Origin: Colwellia sp. D2M02
GTDB taxonomy: Bacteria > Pseudomonadota > Gammaproteobacteria > Enterobacterales > Alteromonadaceae
DNA length: 64,000 bases
NCBI RefSeq assembly: GCF_018860755.1
Contig: NZ_JAHKPW010000032.1
Location: 53,660-117,659 of the forward strand
Reading direction: 5' to 3'
In this document: piece after piece, positions 1-7,902 of the stretch
Numbering within the stretch: position 1 is the stretch's first letter
How the letters are laid out: each line of letters opens with the position of its first letter
The notes under the pieces: generated by a model
Told to the model about the DNA's origin: nothing
Databases searched by the model: none
The model's input: the letters and a program-made list of their open reading frames with translations, nothing else
Translations under genes and position numbers: made by a program

Positions 1-923
1 ACCACATAAAAAACCGCTTGTACGTCATCTGGTAGTACATAGTCACGGTTATCAATAAAAGCGACAGCTTTAGCGGCGCTTAACAAGGCTTTAGATGCGC
101 GTGGTGATAACGGATTACAATGTAAGTCACCTAAACTACCTGTTTTATTTGATTGCTGAGCGGTTAAAGGTTTATCAACATAAGCACTGCGACTTATATG
201 GCTTAAGGCAATAATATATTCAAGCACATCATTGGCAACTGTCACTTCTTGTACTGCTTGCTGCATGGCTAATAACCCCGCTTGATCAATAATTGCGGTA
301 TGATTTACGGTTGGCGCTTTGGTGAGCGTTTTGTTTTTCCCGTTATGACTGAGTAAAATTTTCTTTTCTGCTGCTAAGTCAGGAAACCCTAGTGATAAGC
401 GCATCATAAAGCGATCAAGTTGTGACTCTGGCAATGGGTAAGTGCCCGAGTGTGATAGTGGGTTTTGCGTTGCAATGACAAAAAATGGACTCGGTAGCTC
501 ATAGGTAGCACCATCAATACTGACTTGTTCTTCAGCCATAGCCTCAAGTAAAGCTGACTGTGTTTTAGGGCTAGCACGGTTTATCTCGTCAGCTAAAACC
601 ACTTGATTAAAAATAGCACCTTTGTGTAATTCAAAGCTATTATCCGTATGATTTAACATTGAAAAACCCACTACATCAGCCGGTAATAAGTCACTAGTAA
701 ATTGAATACGTTGGTAACTTAACCCTAAAGTAGTCGCTAACATATGAGCAAGTGTTGTTTTACCCATGCCAGGTAAATCTTCAATAAGTAAATGCCCTTG
801 TGCTAACAAGCAGGCTAGCGCAAGTTTACATTCTTGAGGTTTACCTAAAACGACTGATTCGATTGTCGCTAAAATGTCTTGGATAACTTGTTGATTTTCT
901 GAAGGAGATAAAACTGGCGACAT
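1..923 (-). CDS. MoxR-family AAA+ ATPase (C-terminus cut off by window edge)
   Basis: Partial gene of about 307 codons, reading out of the window on the left. The translation starts MSPVLSPSENQQV. It has a Walker A region (LPGMGKTT), a Walker B/sensor region (VVLADEINRASPKTQ), ATQNP, and the MoxR-type PLPESQLDRFMMR segment, so the family call is firm. MoxR ATPases act as chaperone-like partners of von Willebrand factor A-domain proteins in metal-centre or complex maturation; the partner should lie beyond the left edge. The ATG sits only five bases after the T-tract of a hairpin terminator and has no Shine-Dalgarno, so the true start or mode of initiation is uncertain. Confidence 0.9.
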   Translation of the reverse strand, partial: MSPVLSPSENQQVIQDILATIESVVLGKPQECKLALACLLAQGHLLIEDLPGMGKTTLAHMLATTLGLSYQRIQFTSDLLPADVVGFSMLNHTDNSFELHKGAIFNQVVLADEINRASPKTQSALLEAMAEEQVSIDGATYELPSPFFVIATQNPLSHSGTYPLPESQLDRFMMRLSLGFPDLAAEKKILLSHNGKNKTLTKAPTVNHTAIIDQAGLLAMQQAVQEVTVANDVLEYIIALSHISRSAYVDKPLTAQQSNKTGSLGDLHCNPLSPRASKALLSAAKAVAFIDNRDYVLPDDVQAVFYV

Positions 924-928
924 AAACA

Positions 929-965
929 AAAAAACCTAATTAATAATAAACTAATTAGGTTTTTT
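929..965 (-). terminator. Bidirectional hairpin terminator downstream of aroG
   Basis: A 14-nt arm (929-942, AAAAAACCTAATTA) pairs perfectly with 952-965 around a 9-nt loop, giving U-tracts in both directions. It lies about 105 bases beyond the aroG stop and directly before the MoxR-type ATPase gene. Confidence 0.75.
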
Positions 966-1071
966 ACCATGAATTACAACGTAATGATATTATTCAAAAC
1001 ATAAAAAAATACTGAGTTATTGTGCTAAGTCATTATTTATTTGCAATGCCTTTATTTTACATTAGTGTTAT

Positions 1072-2130
1072 TTATTCAGTAATTTCTCTGCGGTTTGTTA
1101 CAGCAGCACTTAATTGCGCTAATAAAGTTTCAGTGTCAGCCCAGCCAATACAAGCATCGGTAATACTTTGTCCATAAACTTCAGCTTTACCATTGACCAA
1201 ACTTTGATTGCCCTCAACTAAATGACTTTCAACCATAACACCAAAGATATTTTGATTACCTTGGCTAATTTGCTCACTAACATCTGTTGACACGAGCATT
1301 TGATTTTCAAATTTCTTGCTCGAGTTAGCATGACTAAAGTCAATCATCACTTTAGTATTTTGCTCGCTTGATGCTAATTGCTCAGTAACTGCTTGCACGC
1401 TTTTCGCGTCAAAGTTAGGTGTTTTACCACCACGTAAAATAATGTGACAATCGGTATTACCTGTTGTTTCAACAATGGCTGCATGACCAAACTTAGTCAC
1501 AGACAAAAAGTGGTGCGATGCGGCGGCAGAGCCAATTGCATCGATTGCTATTTTGATAGTGCCATCGGTACCATTTTTAAAACCAACAGGACATGATAAA
1601 CCAGAAGCAAGCTCACGATGCACTTGTGATTCAGTTGTGCGTGCGCCAATAGCGCCCCAACACATAAAATCAGCCATATATTGTGGTGTGATCATATCTA
1701 AAAACTCACCTGCGGTAGGCAAACCAAGTTCATTTAAATCAAGGAGCAATTTACGCCCTAAGCGTAAACCTTCATTAAGTTTAAAGCTATTATCCATGAA
1801 CGGGTCATTAATTAAGCCTTTCCAGCCGACTGTTGTACGTGGTTTTTCAAAATAAACACGCATAACGACTTCAAGCGTGTCTTTATATTTTTCACGTAGA
1901 GCGACTAAACGTTGTCCGTATTCAAGTGCTGCTTTAGGGTCATGAATAGAACAAGGACCAATTACAACCAGTAGTCTATCGTCTTTACCATTTAATATAT
2001 TATGAATACCCGCACGACCAGCAACAACCGACTGAGTGGCTTTTTCTGACGCTGGAAATCGTTCCAGTAATGCGATAGGGGGTAATAAGTCTTTGATTTT
2101 GTTGATGCGCACATCGTCAGTTTGGTACAT
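1072..2130 (-). CDS. aroG: 3-deoxy-7-phosphoheptulonate (DAHP) synthase, class I AroG type
   Basis: Catalyses condensation of phosphoenolpyruvate and erythrose 4-phosphate, the first step of the shikimate pathway, in the cytoplasm. The 352-residue protein is collinear with E. coli AroG (350 aa). It carries VVIGPCSIHDP (residues about 55-65), the FEKPRTTVGWKGL substrate loop, GARTTESQVHRELASGL, and the metal/substrate segments HIILRGG and MIDFSHANSSK. The overall pattern is closer to the Phe-sensitive AroG isoenzyme than to AroF or AroH, though feedback specificity cannot be proven here. It is monocistronic with its own terminator. The 240 bases upstream hold only a weak inverted repeat (ACATGC 2169-2174 / GCATGT 2188-2193); no clear TyrR box is seen. 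Confidence 0.96.
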   Translation of the reverse strand: MYQTDDVRINKIKDLLPPIALLERFPASEKATQSVVAGRAGIHNILNGKDDRLLVVIGPCSIHDPKAALEYGQRLVALREKYKDTLEVVMRVYFEKPRTTVGWKGLINDPFMDNSFKLNEGLRLGRKLLLDLNELGLPTAGEFLDMITPQYMADFMCWGAIGARTTESQVHRELASGLSCPVGFKNGTDGTIKIAIDAIGSAAASHHFLSVTKFGHAAIVETTGNTDCHIILRGGKTPNFDAKSVQAVTEQLASSEQNTKVMIDFSHANSSKKFENQMLVSTDVSEQISQGNQNIFGVMVESHLVEGNQSLVNGKAEVYGQSITDACIGWADTETLLAQLSAAVTNRREITE

Positions 2131-2369
2131 GTTCTGCTCTCTTTACTGCTTTATTAATAAGTGTGTATACATGCCATTAGCAATATCGCATGTATGTCAT
2201 AGGTAACTCTCCAAAGTAATCCCACGATTAATCTAGCAGCCTTAACAGCCGAATACTATGAAAAAATGCCTCTTTATTTACGTTTTTAGAATATTTATTC
2301 TAAGTAGAGCAATACTCGTTATAAAAAAGGCTAAACCTCCCCCTTTTAATCCATAATATTGAGGTAAGT

Positions 2370-2630
2370 CTATTTTAATAACGCATGCCCTTCAGGTAAC
2401 TGCTTAGCAATCCATAAAGCCAATTTATGTCGCATATTTAATTGATTTTCATTTTCAACAGGTAACGGATGAATAAGTTTGTCATTAACTAATAAACGAT
2501 ACAGGCTTTCTATTTTATCTTTCGCAGAATTGGTTGGTTTGAATGACTCGTATCCTCGGTTGATGGCATACTTTTCACCAATAATCAGTGCTTTTTTCAA
2601 TAACTCTGCTTCATTTTTAATTTTTTTCAT
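2370..2630 (-). CDS. Small conserved protein, DUF5062-like
   Basis: An 86-residue soluble protein starting MKKIKNEAELLKKAL. An upstream in-frame ATG would add nine residues, but GGAGAAG lies eight bases before the ATG at 2630, which decides the start. The body (helical N-terminus, SAKDKIESLYRLLVNDKLIHPL, then MRHKLALWIAKQLPEGH) resembles my recollection of the DUF5062 family of Vibrio and Shewanella. Function unknown. No signal peptide or membrane segment. It is a single gene between aroG and a divergent conserved gene. Confidence 0.7.
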   Translation of the reverse strand: MKKIKNEAELLKKALIIGEKYAINRGYESFKPTNSAKDKIESLYRLLVNDKLIHPLPVENENQLNMRHKLALWIAKQLPEGHALLK

Positions 2631-2814
2631 TGCCACTTCTCCAAACACGTTAGTCATACACTACTTGCCTATTTGGCATACTCTATAGCGTTACATTTTT
2701 TAACATAATGCCAGCTTTAATATTGATTTACATCATATTTCATTGTTTACGCGCACAGTATACTGCACGCAAAGCTAACACAATAAAATCAACACAATAT
2801 TTACAGGTGACCTA

Positions 2815-3939
2815 ATGCCCTTATCTCGTATGCGAAACACACAACACAAAGTTTATATCCCAACATCAGCAAGAGAAAACCAATATTTAATGGCAAAAAT
2901 TCCATTAACTGATGAGTTACTCGCAAAATATAGCAACCTTATTGATGAAAATAACAATGCCCCCTATGAAAAGCTATACCAAAAGCTCTCCGAGATATTT
3001 TTTAATATAACCAGCCATCTTGCTATTGAGAATGCACAATTTATTGCTAATGATAAGTTTGCACGGGTACGGTTTAGCCCTGAAAAAGTGGTATCACAAA
3101 CTAAGCAGCAAGTATTATTTCTCTATAACCCTAAATATCATACTAGCCAGAATTCATTTTATAATGGCCAGAATAAAGCGAAAAAAATCACGTTAGTTTT
3201 TTTATCTAGTGGCGAAGATATTCGTGTGCAATCAGCAAAATTTCATCGTTTAGTCGCCCAAGCCATTAGCGAATTCACTACAGAAATAGCACTCGATACA
3301 AGTTTATGTCGCGTTAGTGACCATCAACACTTAACTTATGATTTATTTGCTAAAAGTAAAGGGGTTGAAGGGAGTCAAGCTCATAAGTTTCGTGCTATCT
3401 CTGAAAGATATATGGCAGATGAATATACATTACCGCAAAATACTGACGCCCTCACTTATGCCGTTGTTGACTTCCCTATTAATCATCGAGTTCGTTCACT
3501 AGCAACACCAGATGAAAATGAGTATGAACGTTACAACCCATTATATAACTTGATCGCTGATGCTTTTATCCAAAGTGCTAAACAGCATAATTTACACAAT
3601 GGAGCGATTATAGCTAATGGCTTAGTGCCAATTGTACGTAAAGGCGAAGATGAAAATGTGATCACCAATGGCGAACTCTTAATGCTCGGTTATAACCCCA
3701 CTCATACTAGTGGTGGTTATACATGCAAATGGGATTCAGCTAAACTAGTTGATACCGCACAATTGATTTTCGTTGCGAGTGAACTCGATAAAAACGCTCA
3801 TGGCTATGGTAAGTTTGTGAATAAAATTGAGCAAGCATTACGAGATTTTTCTGAGAAGCTCAACATGATTGTTGAACAAGAAGAGTTATTAGTAAGATTA
3901 CATCAACATATTGCTTTTTCTCTACCCGAAAAAGCATAG
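2815..3939 (+). CDS. Conserved protein of unknown function (possibly DUF3083)
   Basis: A 374-residue soluble protein preceded by AGGTG ten bases... upstream of its ATG (CAGGTGACCTA then ATG). It has no signal peptide or transmembrane segment. Recognisable landmarks are KKITLVFLSSGEDIRVQSAKFHR (middle), YAVVDFPINHRVRSLATP, NGAIIANGLVPIVRKGE, a Gly/Thr-rich NPTHTSGGYTCKWDS segment and a helical C-terminus. It looks like an Alteromonadales-restricted protein that I tentatively place in DUF3083; I do not recognise a catalytic motif and assign no function. Codon use and base composition look like its neighbours, so there is no sign of recent transfer. Confidence 0.6.
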   Translation: MPLSRMRNTQHKVYIPTSARENQYLMAKIPLTDELLAKYSNLIDENNNAPYEKLYQKLSEIFFNITSHLAIENAQFIANDKFARVRFSPEKVVSQTKQQVLFLYNPKYHTSQNSFYNGQNKAKKITLVFLSSGEDIRVQSAKFHRLVAQAISEFTTEIALDTSLCRVSDHQHLTYDLFAKSKGVEGSQAHKFRAISERYMADEYTLPQNTDALTYAVVDFPINHRVRSLATPDENEYERYNPLYNLIADAFIQSAKQHNLHNGAIIANGLVPIVRKGEDENVITNGELLMLGYNPTHTSGGYTCKWDSAKLVDTAQLIFVASELDKNAHGYGKFVNKIEQALRDFSEKLNMIVEQEELLVRLHQHIAFSLPEKA

Positions 3940-4014
3940 TTATATTGTTATATACTCGCAGGCTGGCGTTATATTAGCCTGCAGGGTATGTAACTTAAAT
4001 ATAAAGTAACTCTT

Positions 4015-4203
4015 TTAACTATGTTTAGGCTTACTATTCATTTTTGCAGGACTATAACGAAAAACGCCCAACCAAAAAACGATTTCAAATAAAGCACCGA
4101 TAACAACAAATATTACCGCCCCTTCAGCAAAACCCAAACCATACGAAAACATTGCTAACACTAATAGCGTTAACATAATTATTCCTCTATATATACTTTT
4201 CAT
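4015..4203 (-). CDS. Small two-helix membrane protein, unknown function
   Basis: A 62-residue protein with two hydrophobic segments (about residues 8-25 and 29-48) and a short basic tail ending KPKHS. AAGGATA eight bases before the ATG supports this start over the internal Met10. I do not recognise the family. It is convergent with the preceding + strand gene and divergent from tag, so it is probably transcribed alone. A real small gene is likely because of the good ribosome binding site and clean membrane topology. Confidence 0.55.
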   Translation of the reverse strand: MKSIYRGIIMLTLLVLAMFSYGLGFAEGAVIFVVIGALFEIVFWLGVFRYSPAKMNSKPKHS

Positions 4204-4485
4204 TATAAATATCCTTTTTATTTCGCGCTCATCTAGTGATTAAAATTCAATCGACAAGAGGAGTAAAAACAAGCTATACAAAAAGGTAATTTGTAATAGG
4301 TTGTTACCTGTCACTTAACGCTAGCGTAATTATTTGCGGAACCGTTCATTGAGTACGGCATTTAACGCGTTAAAAGGTTCACTCTCTAGCATGTTTAGCG
4401 TAAGGTATTTATTTAAGTAATTAGCAACACGCCGCCTTAATAAAAACAAATGCAAGTCATTGCGTAAAAGAATATGGAAGTCCAG

Positions 4486-5082
4486 ATGAAAAATGAACCC
4501 CTCTGTCGCTGCCCTTGGGTCGACTTATCGAAACCTGATTACGTCCAATACCATGATGAAGAATGGGGCGTTCCCGTTTATGACGATAAAACAATGTTTG
4601 AGTTTATGGTACTTGAGTCTGCTCAAGCTGGATTAAGTTGGTATACCATACTCAAAAAGCGAGCAGGCTATCGCCGCTTGTTTGCTGATTTTGACGTAAC
4701 AGCTGTTGCTAAGTTTAACCAAGAAGATGTTGAGCGCTTAATGCAAGATGCTGCAATTATTCGAAACCGCTTAAAAATAGAAGCAGCGATAAATAACGCA
4801 AAACGCTTTATAGAAATTCAAACAGAGTTTGGCAGCTTTACGCACTTTATTTGGTCATATGTTAATAACGCCCCTATTGTTAATAACATTGAAAGCGCTG
4901 AGGACTACGTTGCAACCTCCCAGATTAGTAATGCTTTGGCTAAGGAGTTAAAAAAACGAGGTTTTAAGTTTTTAGGTTCAACGACGCTTTACTCTCATTT
5001 ACAAGCAACTGGGTTAATTAACGACCATTTAAACAGTTGCTATAGAAAGGAGGCGGTATCAGCTTTAATTCAACCTTTATAA
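4486..5082 (+). CDS. tag: DNA-3-methyladenine glycosylase I
   Basis: Excises N3-methyladenine from alkylated DNA to start base-excision repair. Collinear with E. coli Tag (187 aa): CRCPWV at the start, YHDEEWGVP, GLSWYTILKKR, IIRNRLKI, ALAKELKKRGFKFLGSTTLYSHLQA and NDHLNSCY. The zinc-binding set of the family is present: an N-terminal Cys, the His of YHDEEWG, and His/Cys of DHLNSC with the expected spacing. GGAAG at 4476-4480, five bases before the ATG at 4486, favours this start over the ATG at 4474, which itself contains part of that site. The 198-residue product is slightly longer than the E. coli enzyme at both ends. Confidence 0.95.
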   Translation: MKNEPLCRCPWVDLSKPDYVQYHDEEWGVPVYDDKTMFEFMVLESAQAGLSWYTILKKRAGYRRLFADFDVTAVAKFNQEDVERLMQDAAIIRNRLKIEAAINNAKRFIEIQTEFGSFTHFIWSYVNNAPIVNNIESAEDYVATSQISNALAKELKKRGFKFLGSTTLYSHLQATGLINDHLNSCYRKEAVSALIQPL

Positions 5083-5339
5083 CTCAAACCTAAACTCAAG
5101 GTTGTTATTGTTAATTTATTCTATAAATTACAACACGATAAAGTAATAAAATTGAATAAGCGCTTTGTTACAAAAGAAAACAATTTATAAGGCTCAGTAA
5201 GTTATAGTAATCATAGTATTTTAAAAAACACCGTGCCATAATATGTCATAAGGCGTTATGTTAATAAAAGCGAGAAACCTTGAACTTAACTAAAATGACC
5301 TTATTTACATAATTAGAATTAAATACCTAAGGAAGTTTT

Positions 5340-6008
5340 ATGCAATCTAATATGAATTTTCAAACAGCGAGTCAAAGCTCTGCTGTAGAAATTAATAAAG
5401 TATTGAAAAATACTTACATGTTGTTATCAATGACTCTCGCCTTCAGTGCTGTTACTGCTGGCATTTCTATGGCGATGAACCTATCACATATCGCTGCACT
5501 TGTTATGACATTAGTCGCTTTTGGCTTAATGTTTGTTGTTAACAAGAAAGCTGACTCTGCTAGCGGTATATACTGGATTTTCGCATTTACTGGTTTAATG
5601 GGCGCCTCTTTAGGGCCAATGTTAAATGTTTATGCTGCTATGCCAAATGGTGGTGCATTAATCATGCAAGCCCTTGGTGGTACCGCATTGATCTTTTTCG
5701 TCCTATCGGGTTATGCACTAACAAGCAAAAAAGACTTCTCATTTATGGGTGGTTTTTTAATGGTTGGCCTAATCGTAGTAGTGGTTGCCAGTATTGCTAA
5801 TATGTTCTTCCAAATCCCAGCATTATCACTTGCCGTGAGTGCAGCGGTAATTATGATTATGTCTGGTTTGATTTTGTTTGATACAAGCCGAATCATTAAT
5901 GGTGGTGAGCGTAACTACATTCGTGCAACTATTTCATTATACTTGAACATTTATAATATCTTCGTTCACCTATTAAGCCTGCTAGGCGTATTAGGTAGTG
6001 ATGACTAA
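5340..6008 (+). CDS. yccA: Bax inhibitor-1/YccA family inner-membrane protein
   Basis: A 222-residue polytopic membrane protein with about seven hydrophobic segments after a 25-residue cytoplasmic N-terminus. It matches E. coli YccA along its length: EINKVLKNTYMLLSMTLAFSA, GGTALIFF, DFSFMGGFLM, and the C-terminal ILFDTSRIINGGERNYIRATISLYLNIYNIF. E. coli YccA is a substrate and modulator of the membrane protease FtsH; that role is carried over by family. A good AAGGAAG precedes the ATG. The gene sits immediately upstream of the tus genes, as yccA neighbours tusE in E. coli, but a terminator separates them here. Confidence 0.93.
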   Translation: MQSNMNFQTASQSSAVEINKVLKNTYMLLSMTLAFSAVTAGISMAMNLSHIAALVMTLVAFGLMFVVNKKADSASGIYWIFAFTGLMGASLGPMLNVYAAMPNGGALIMQALGGTALIFFVLSGYALTSKKDFSFMGGFLMVGLIVVVVASIANMFFQIPALSLAVSAAVIMIMSGLILFDTSRIINGGERNYIRATISLYLNIYNIFVHLLSLLGVLGSDD

Positions 6009-6060
6009 TAAAATAATGTACTAAGCTACTTTCATCTGTACGCTAGTGCTTTATAATAAT

Positions 6061-6088
6061 AAACCTCGCTTTTGCGAGGTTTTTTTTT
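6061..6088 (+). terminator. Rho-independent terminator after yccA
   Basis: AAACCTCGC (6061-6069), TTTT loop, GCGAGGTTT (6074-6082) and a run of T to 6088. It separates yccA from tusD, so the tus genes need either readthrough or their own promoter in the short space before 6113. Confidence 0.9.
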
Positions 6089-6112
6089 AGCTACTTTTTA
6101 TTAGGAATTTTT

Positions 6113-6490
6113 GTGGATAAATTGGCTGTACTGATAACCACTCCACCCTATAGCAATTTAACAGTAACGGCTATTGATTACATAGAAGCAGCATTACGCT
6201 TAAATGTTAATATAGTGGGTGTTTTTTTCTATCAAGACGGTGCTTTGCACGCCAATAGCAATATACACATTGCGAGCGATGAGTATCAAGCGGTTGCAAA
6301 ATTAACGCAATTACATCAGGAGTTTGGGCTAGCACTACATTTATGTATTACCGCAGCAGAAAAACGCGGTATTGCCTGCGATGCATTAAGTGAAGGCAGT
6401 GCAATTAATATTAATCCAATATTCACCGTTTCAGGTTTAGGTGAATTAGTCTCCCTAACAACAAACAGTACACGTTTGGTTCAATTCTAA
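6113..6490 (+). CDS. tusD: Sulfur-relay protein TusD (DsrE-like)
   Basis: Subunit of the TusBCD complex that passes persulfide sulfur from TusA to TusE for 2-thiouridine formation at tRNA wobble U34. The 125-residue protein aligns with E. coli TusD: VGVFFYQDGALHANS, IASDEY, and the catalytic Cys in LHLCITAAEKRGI, equivalent to Cys78 of the E. coli protein; the end VQF is also conserved. The start is GTG at 6113, with AGGAA seven bases upstream. First gene of a tight four-gene run. Confidence 0.94.
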   Translation: MDKLAVLITTPPYSNLTVTAIDYIEAALRLNVNIVGVFFYQDGALHANSNIHIASDEYQAVAKLTQLHQEFGLALHLCITAAEKRGIACDALSEGSAININPIFTVSGLGELVSLTTNSTRLVQF

Positions 6491-6519
6491 TACAAATTTA
6501 CAAGGTAATATGAGTAGCA

Positions 6520-6882
6520 ATGACAACTAACCTATTAGCTATAATTAATAGTAGCGCACCTTATAATCGTAATTTAGGTAAAGAATCACTCGATGTAGCA
6601 TTAATTTTTGCATCGTTTGAACAAGGCGTTTCTCTATTTTTTCAAGGTGATGGCGTTTATCAATTAATTGATCAGCAAAACCCACAGAAGATATCTGCTA
6701 AAGATTATTTGAAAACATTCTCTGCGTTTGAATTCTACGATATTGAAGACATTTATATTTGCCAAGAGTCATTAACGGTACGTAATTTAAGTGAAAGCTT
6801 TCATATTGATAATGTACAAGTCTTACCGCCTGAAACCTTTGCTAAACATTTAGCAATGCACCAACAAATACTGAGGTTTTAA
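6520..6882 (+). CDS. tusC: Sulfur-relay protein TusC (DsrF-like)
   Basis: Second subunit of TusBCD. The 120-residue protein matches E. coli TusC in order: SSAPY near the start, GKESLDVALIFASFEQGVSLFFQGDGVYQL, AKDYLKTFSAFEFYDIEDIYIC and the C-terminal ILRF. Its own ribosome binding site is poor. AAGG at 6502-6505 is better placed for an out-of-frame ATG at 6510, which opens a six-codon reading frame overlapping the tusC start. Four bases separate tusC from tusB. Confidence 0.93.
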   Translation: MTTNLLAIINSSAPYNRNLGKESLDVALIFASFEQGVSLFFQGDGVYQLIDQQNPQKISAKDYLKTFSAFEFYDIEDIYICQESLTVRNLSESFHIDNVQVLPPETFAKHLAMHQQILRF

Positions 6883-6885
6883 TTC

Positions 6886-7179
6886 GTGAGTATTTTACAC
6901 CTTATTCGTAGCTCTGCATTTCACCGCTCTGACTTTGAACAATGCCTTTCTATTGCGCAAAGCAATGACACTATTATTTTTTGTGATGACGGTTGTTACA
7001 ACCTTAGCCACCCGTTAACGACAAATTTACTCGCTCAAGAAAATAAGTTAACGATAAAGGTACTGCAAGATCACGCACAAGCTAGAGCAATAATAGCCCC
7101 TCAAACAATTGAAGGGATAACGATGGAAGATTTAGTTTCTTTAACTTTTACCCACGATAAAGTAATAACATGGCAATAA
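6886..7179 (+). CDS. tusB: Sulfur-relay protein TusB (DsrH-like)
   Basis: Third subunit of TusBCD, 97 residues. Diagnostic features are the N-terminal [24 protein letters not shown] and the C-terminal [18 protein letters not shown], matching the short divergent TusB family. The start is GTG at 6886 with GAGG about nine bases upstream. Its 3' end overlaps tusE by ten bases, a sign of translational coupling. Confidence 0.9.
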   Translation: MSILHLIRSSAFHRSDFEQCLSIAQSNDTIIFCDDGCYNLSHPLTTNLLAQENKLTIKVLQDHAQARAIIAPQTIEGITMEDLVSLTFTHDKVITWQ

Positions 7180-7508
7180 CATTAATATTTAACAAACAAG
7201 AAATCGCCACCGATAAACAAGGCTATTTACTTGATCATTTACAGTGGTCTGAAGCGTTAGCAGAGGTTATGGCAACAAATGATAAGTTCACGCTAAGTGA
7301 TGAGCATTGGGAGGTTATTAACTTTGTTCGTACCTTTTATTTAACGTACAACACCTCACCCGCAATTAGAGCGCTCACAAAAGCAATGAAAAGTGAGTTT
7401 GGCGAAGAAAAAGCAAGTAGCCGATATTTATACCGTTTATTTCCTGATGGGCCCGCAAAACAAGCAACAAAATACGCAGGTTTACCAAAACCTGCGCGAT
7501 GCATTTAG
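7170..7508 (+). CDS. tusE: Sulfur carrier protein TusE (DsrC-like)
   Basis: Accepts sulfur from TusBCD and delivers it to MnmA for tRNA 2-thiouridine synthesis. The 112-residue protein shows the family core [65 protein letters not shown]. The penultimate Cys of the C-terminal RCI is the sulfur-carrying residue of the family. Only one of the two DsrC C-terminal cysteines is present, as in TusE rather than dissimilatory DsrC. The order D-C-B-E mirrors dsrEFHC of sulfur oxidisers, but no dsrAB is nearby. Confidence 0.95.
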   Translation: MAITLIFNKQEIATDKQGYLLDHLQWSEALAEVMATNDKFTLSDEHWEVINFVRTFYLTYNTSPAIRALTKAMKSEFGEEKASSRYLYRLFPDGPAKQATKYAGLPKPARCI

Positions 7509-7524
7509 CTCATGCTAATAGTAG

Positions 7525-7725
7525 TTACACTTTAATATTAATGTTACTACCTACACTGCCAGACGCAGGGGCAACGTTATCAATACTAGCAGATTGTATC
7601 ATTTGAATTGCCATCTGCCCTTCTAGCTCTTGTTGTTTTTTCGCTAAGTTGGCAGTTTTAAGCGCAAACCCTGTATCTGTATTTGTTTGTACTGAACTTG
7701 CAGAGCCACCAATAGTTATTGACAT
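7525..7725 (-). CDS. Small soluble protein, unknown function (weak likeness to YjfB-type motility proteins)
   Basis: A 66-residue protein with a Ser/Thr-rich N-terminus, a central helix (LKTANLAKKQQELEGQMAIQMIQSA, residues about 22-46) and a Ser/Gly-rich tail ending NIKV. The helix with alternating QQ/E and Met/Ile resembles YjfB-like putative motility proteins, but this is a weak call. GAGGGTG seven bases before the ATG is one of the best ribosome binding sites in the region, so the gene is probably real and well translated. It is convergent with tusE. Confidence 0.55.
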   Translation of the reverse strand: MSITIGGSASSVQTNTDTGFALKTANLAKKQQELEGQMAIQMIQSASIDNVAPASGSVGSNINIKV

Positions 7726-7836
7726 AAAAACACCCTCGTTAAAGTAAACTGTTATTCTCTATCGGCCGGAAAAATGTAAACTTAAGCGATTTTTAATAAA
7801 TTTTATAATTAGGCTTAATAACACAAATTTTATGCC

Positions 7837-7877
7837 TTTAAAAATATCAAAAGCCCATCAACAAAGCTGATGGGCTT
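7837..7877 (-). terminator. Terminator after the long GAPDH gene
   Basis: AAGCCCATCA (7851-7860) pairs perfectly with TGATGGGCTT (7868-7877). On the minus strand it is followed by TTTTGATATTTTT. It lies 26 bases beyond the stop of the long GAPDH gene. Confidence 0.85.
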
Positions 7878-7902
7878 AAAGAGTAACAATTAATTTATTG
7901 TT

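Noticed and set aside
6113..7508. Dissimilatory sulfur-oxidation dsrEFHC genes
   Set aside because: TusE has only the single C-terminal Cys and no dsrAB is nearby; the proteins match the tRNA-thiolation Tus set.
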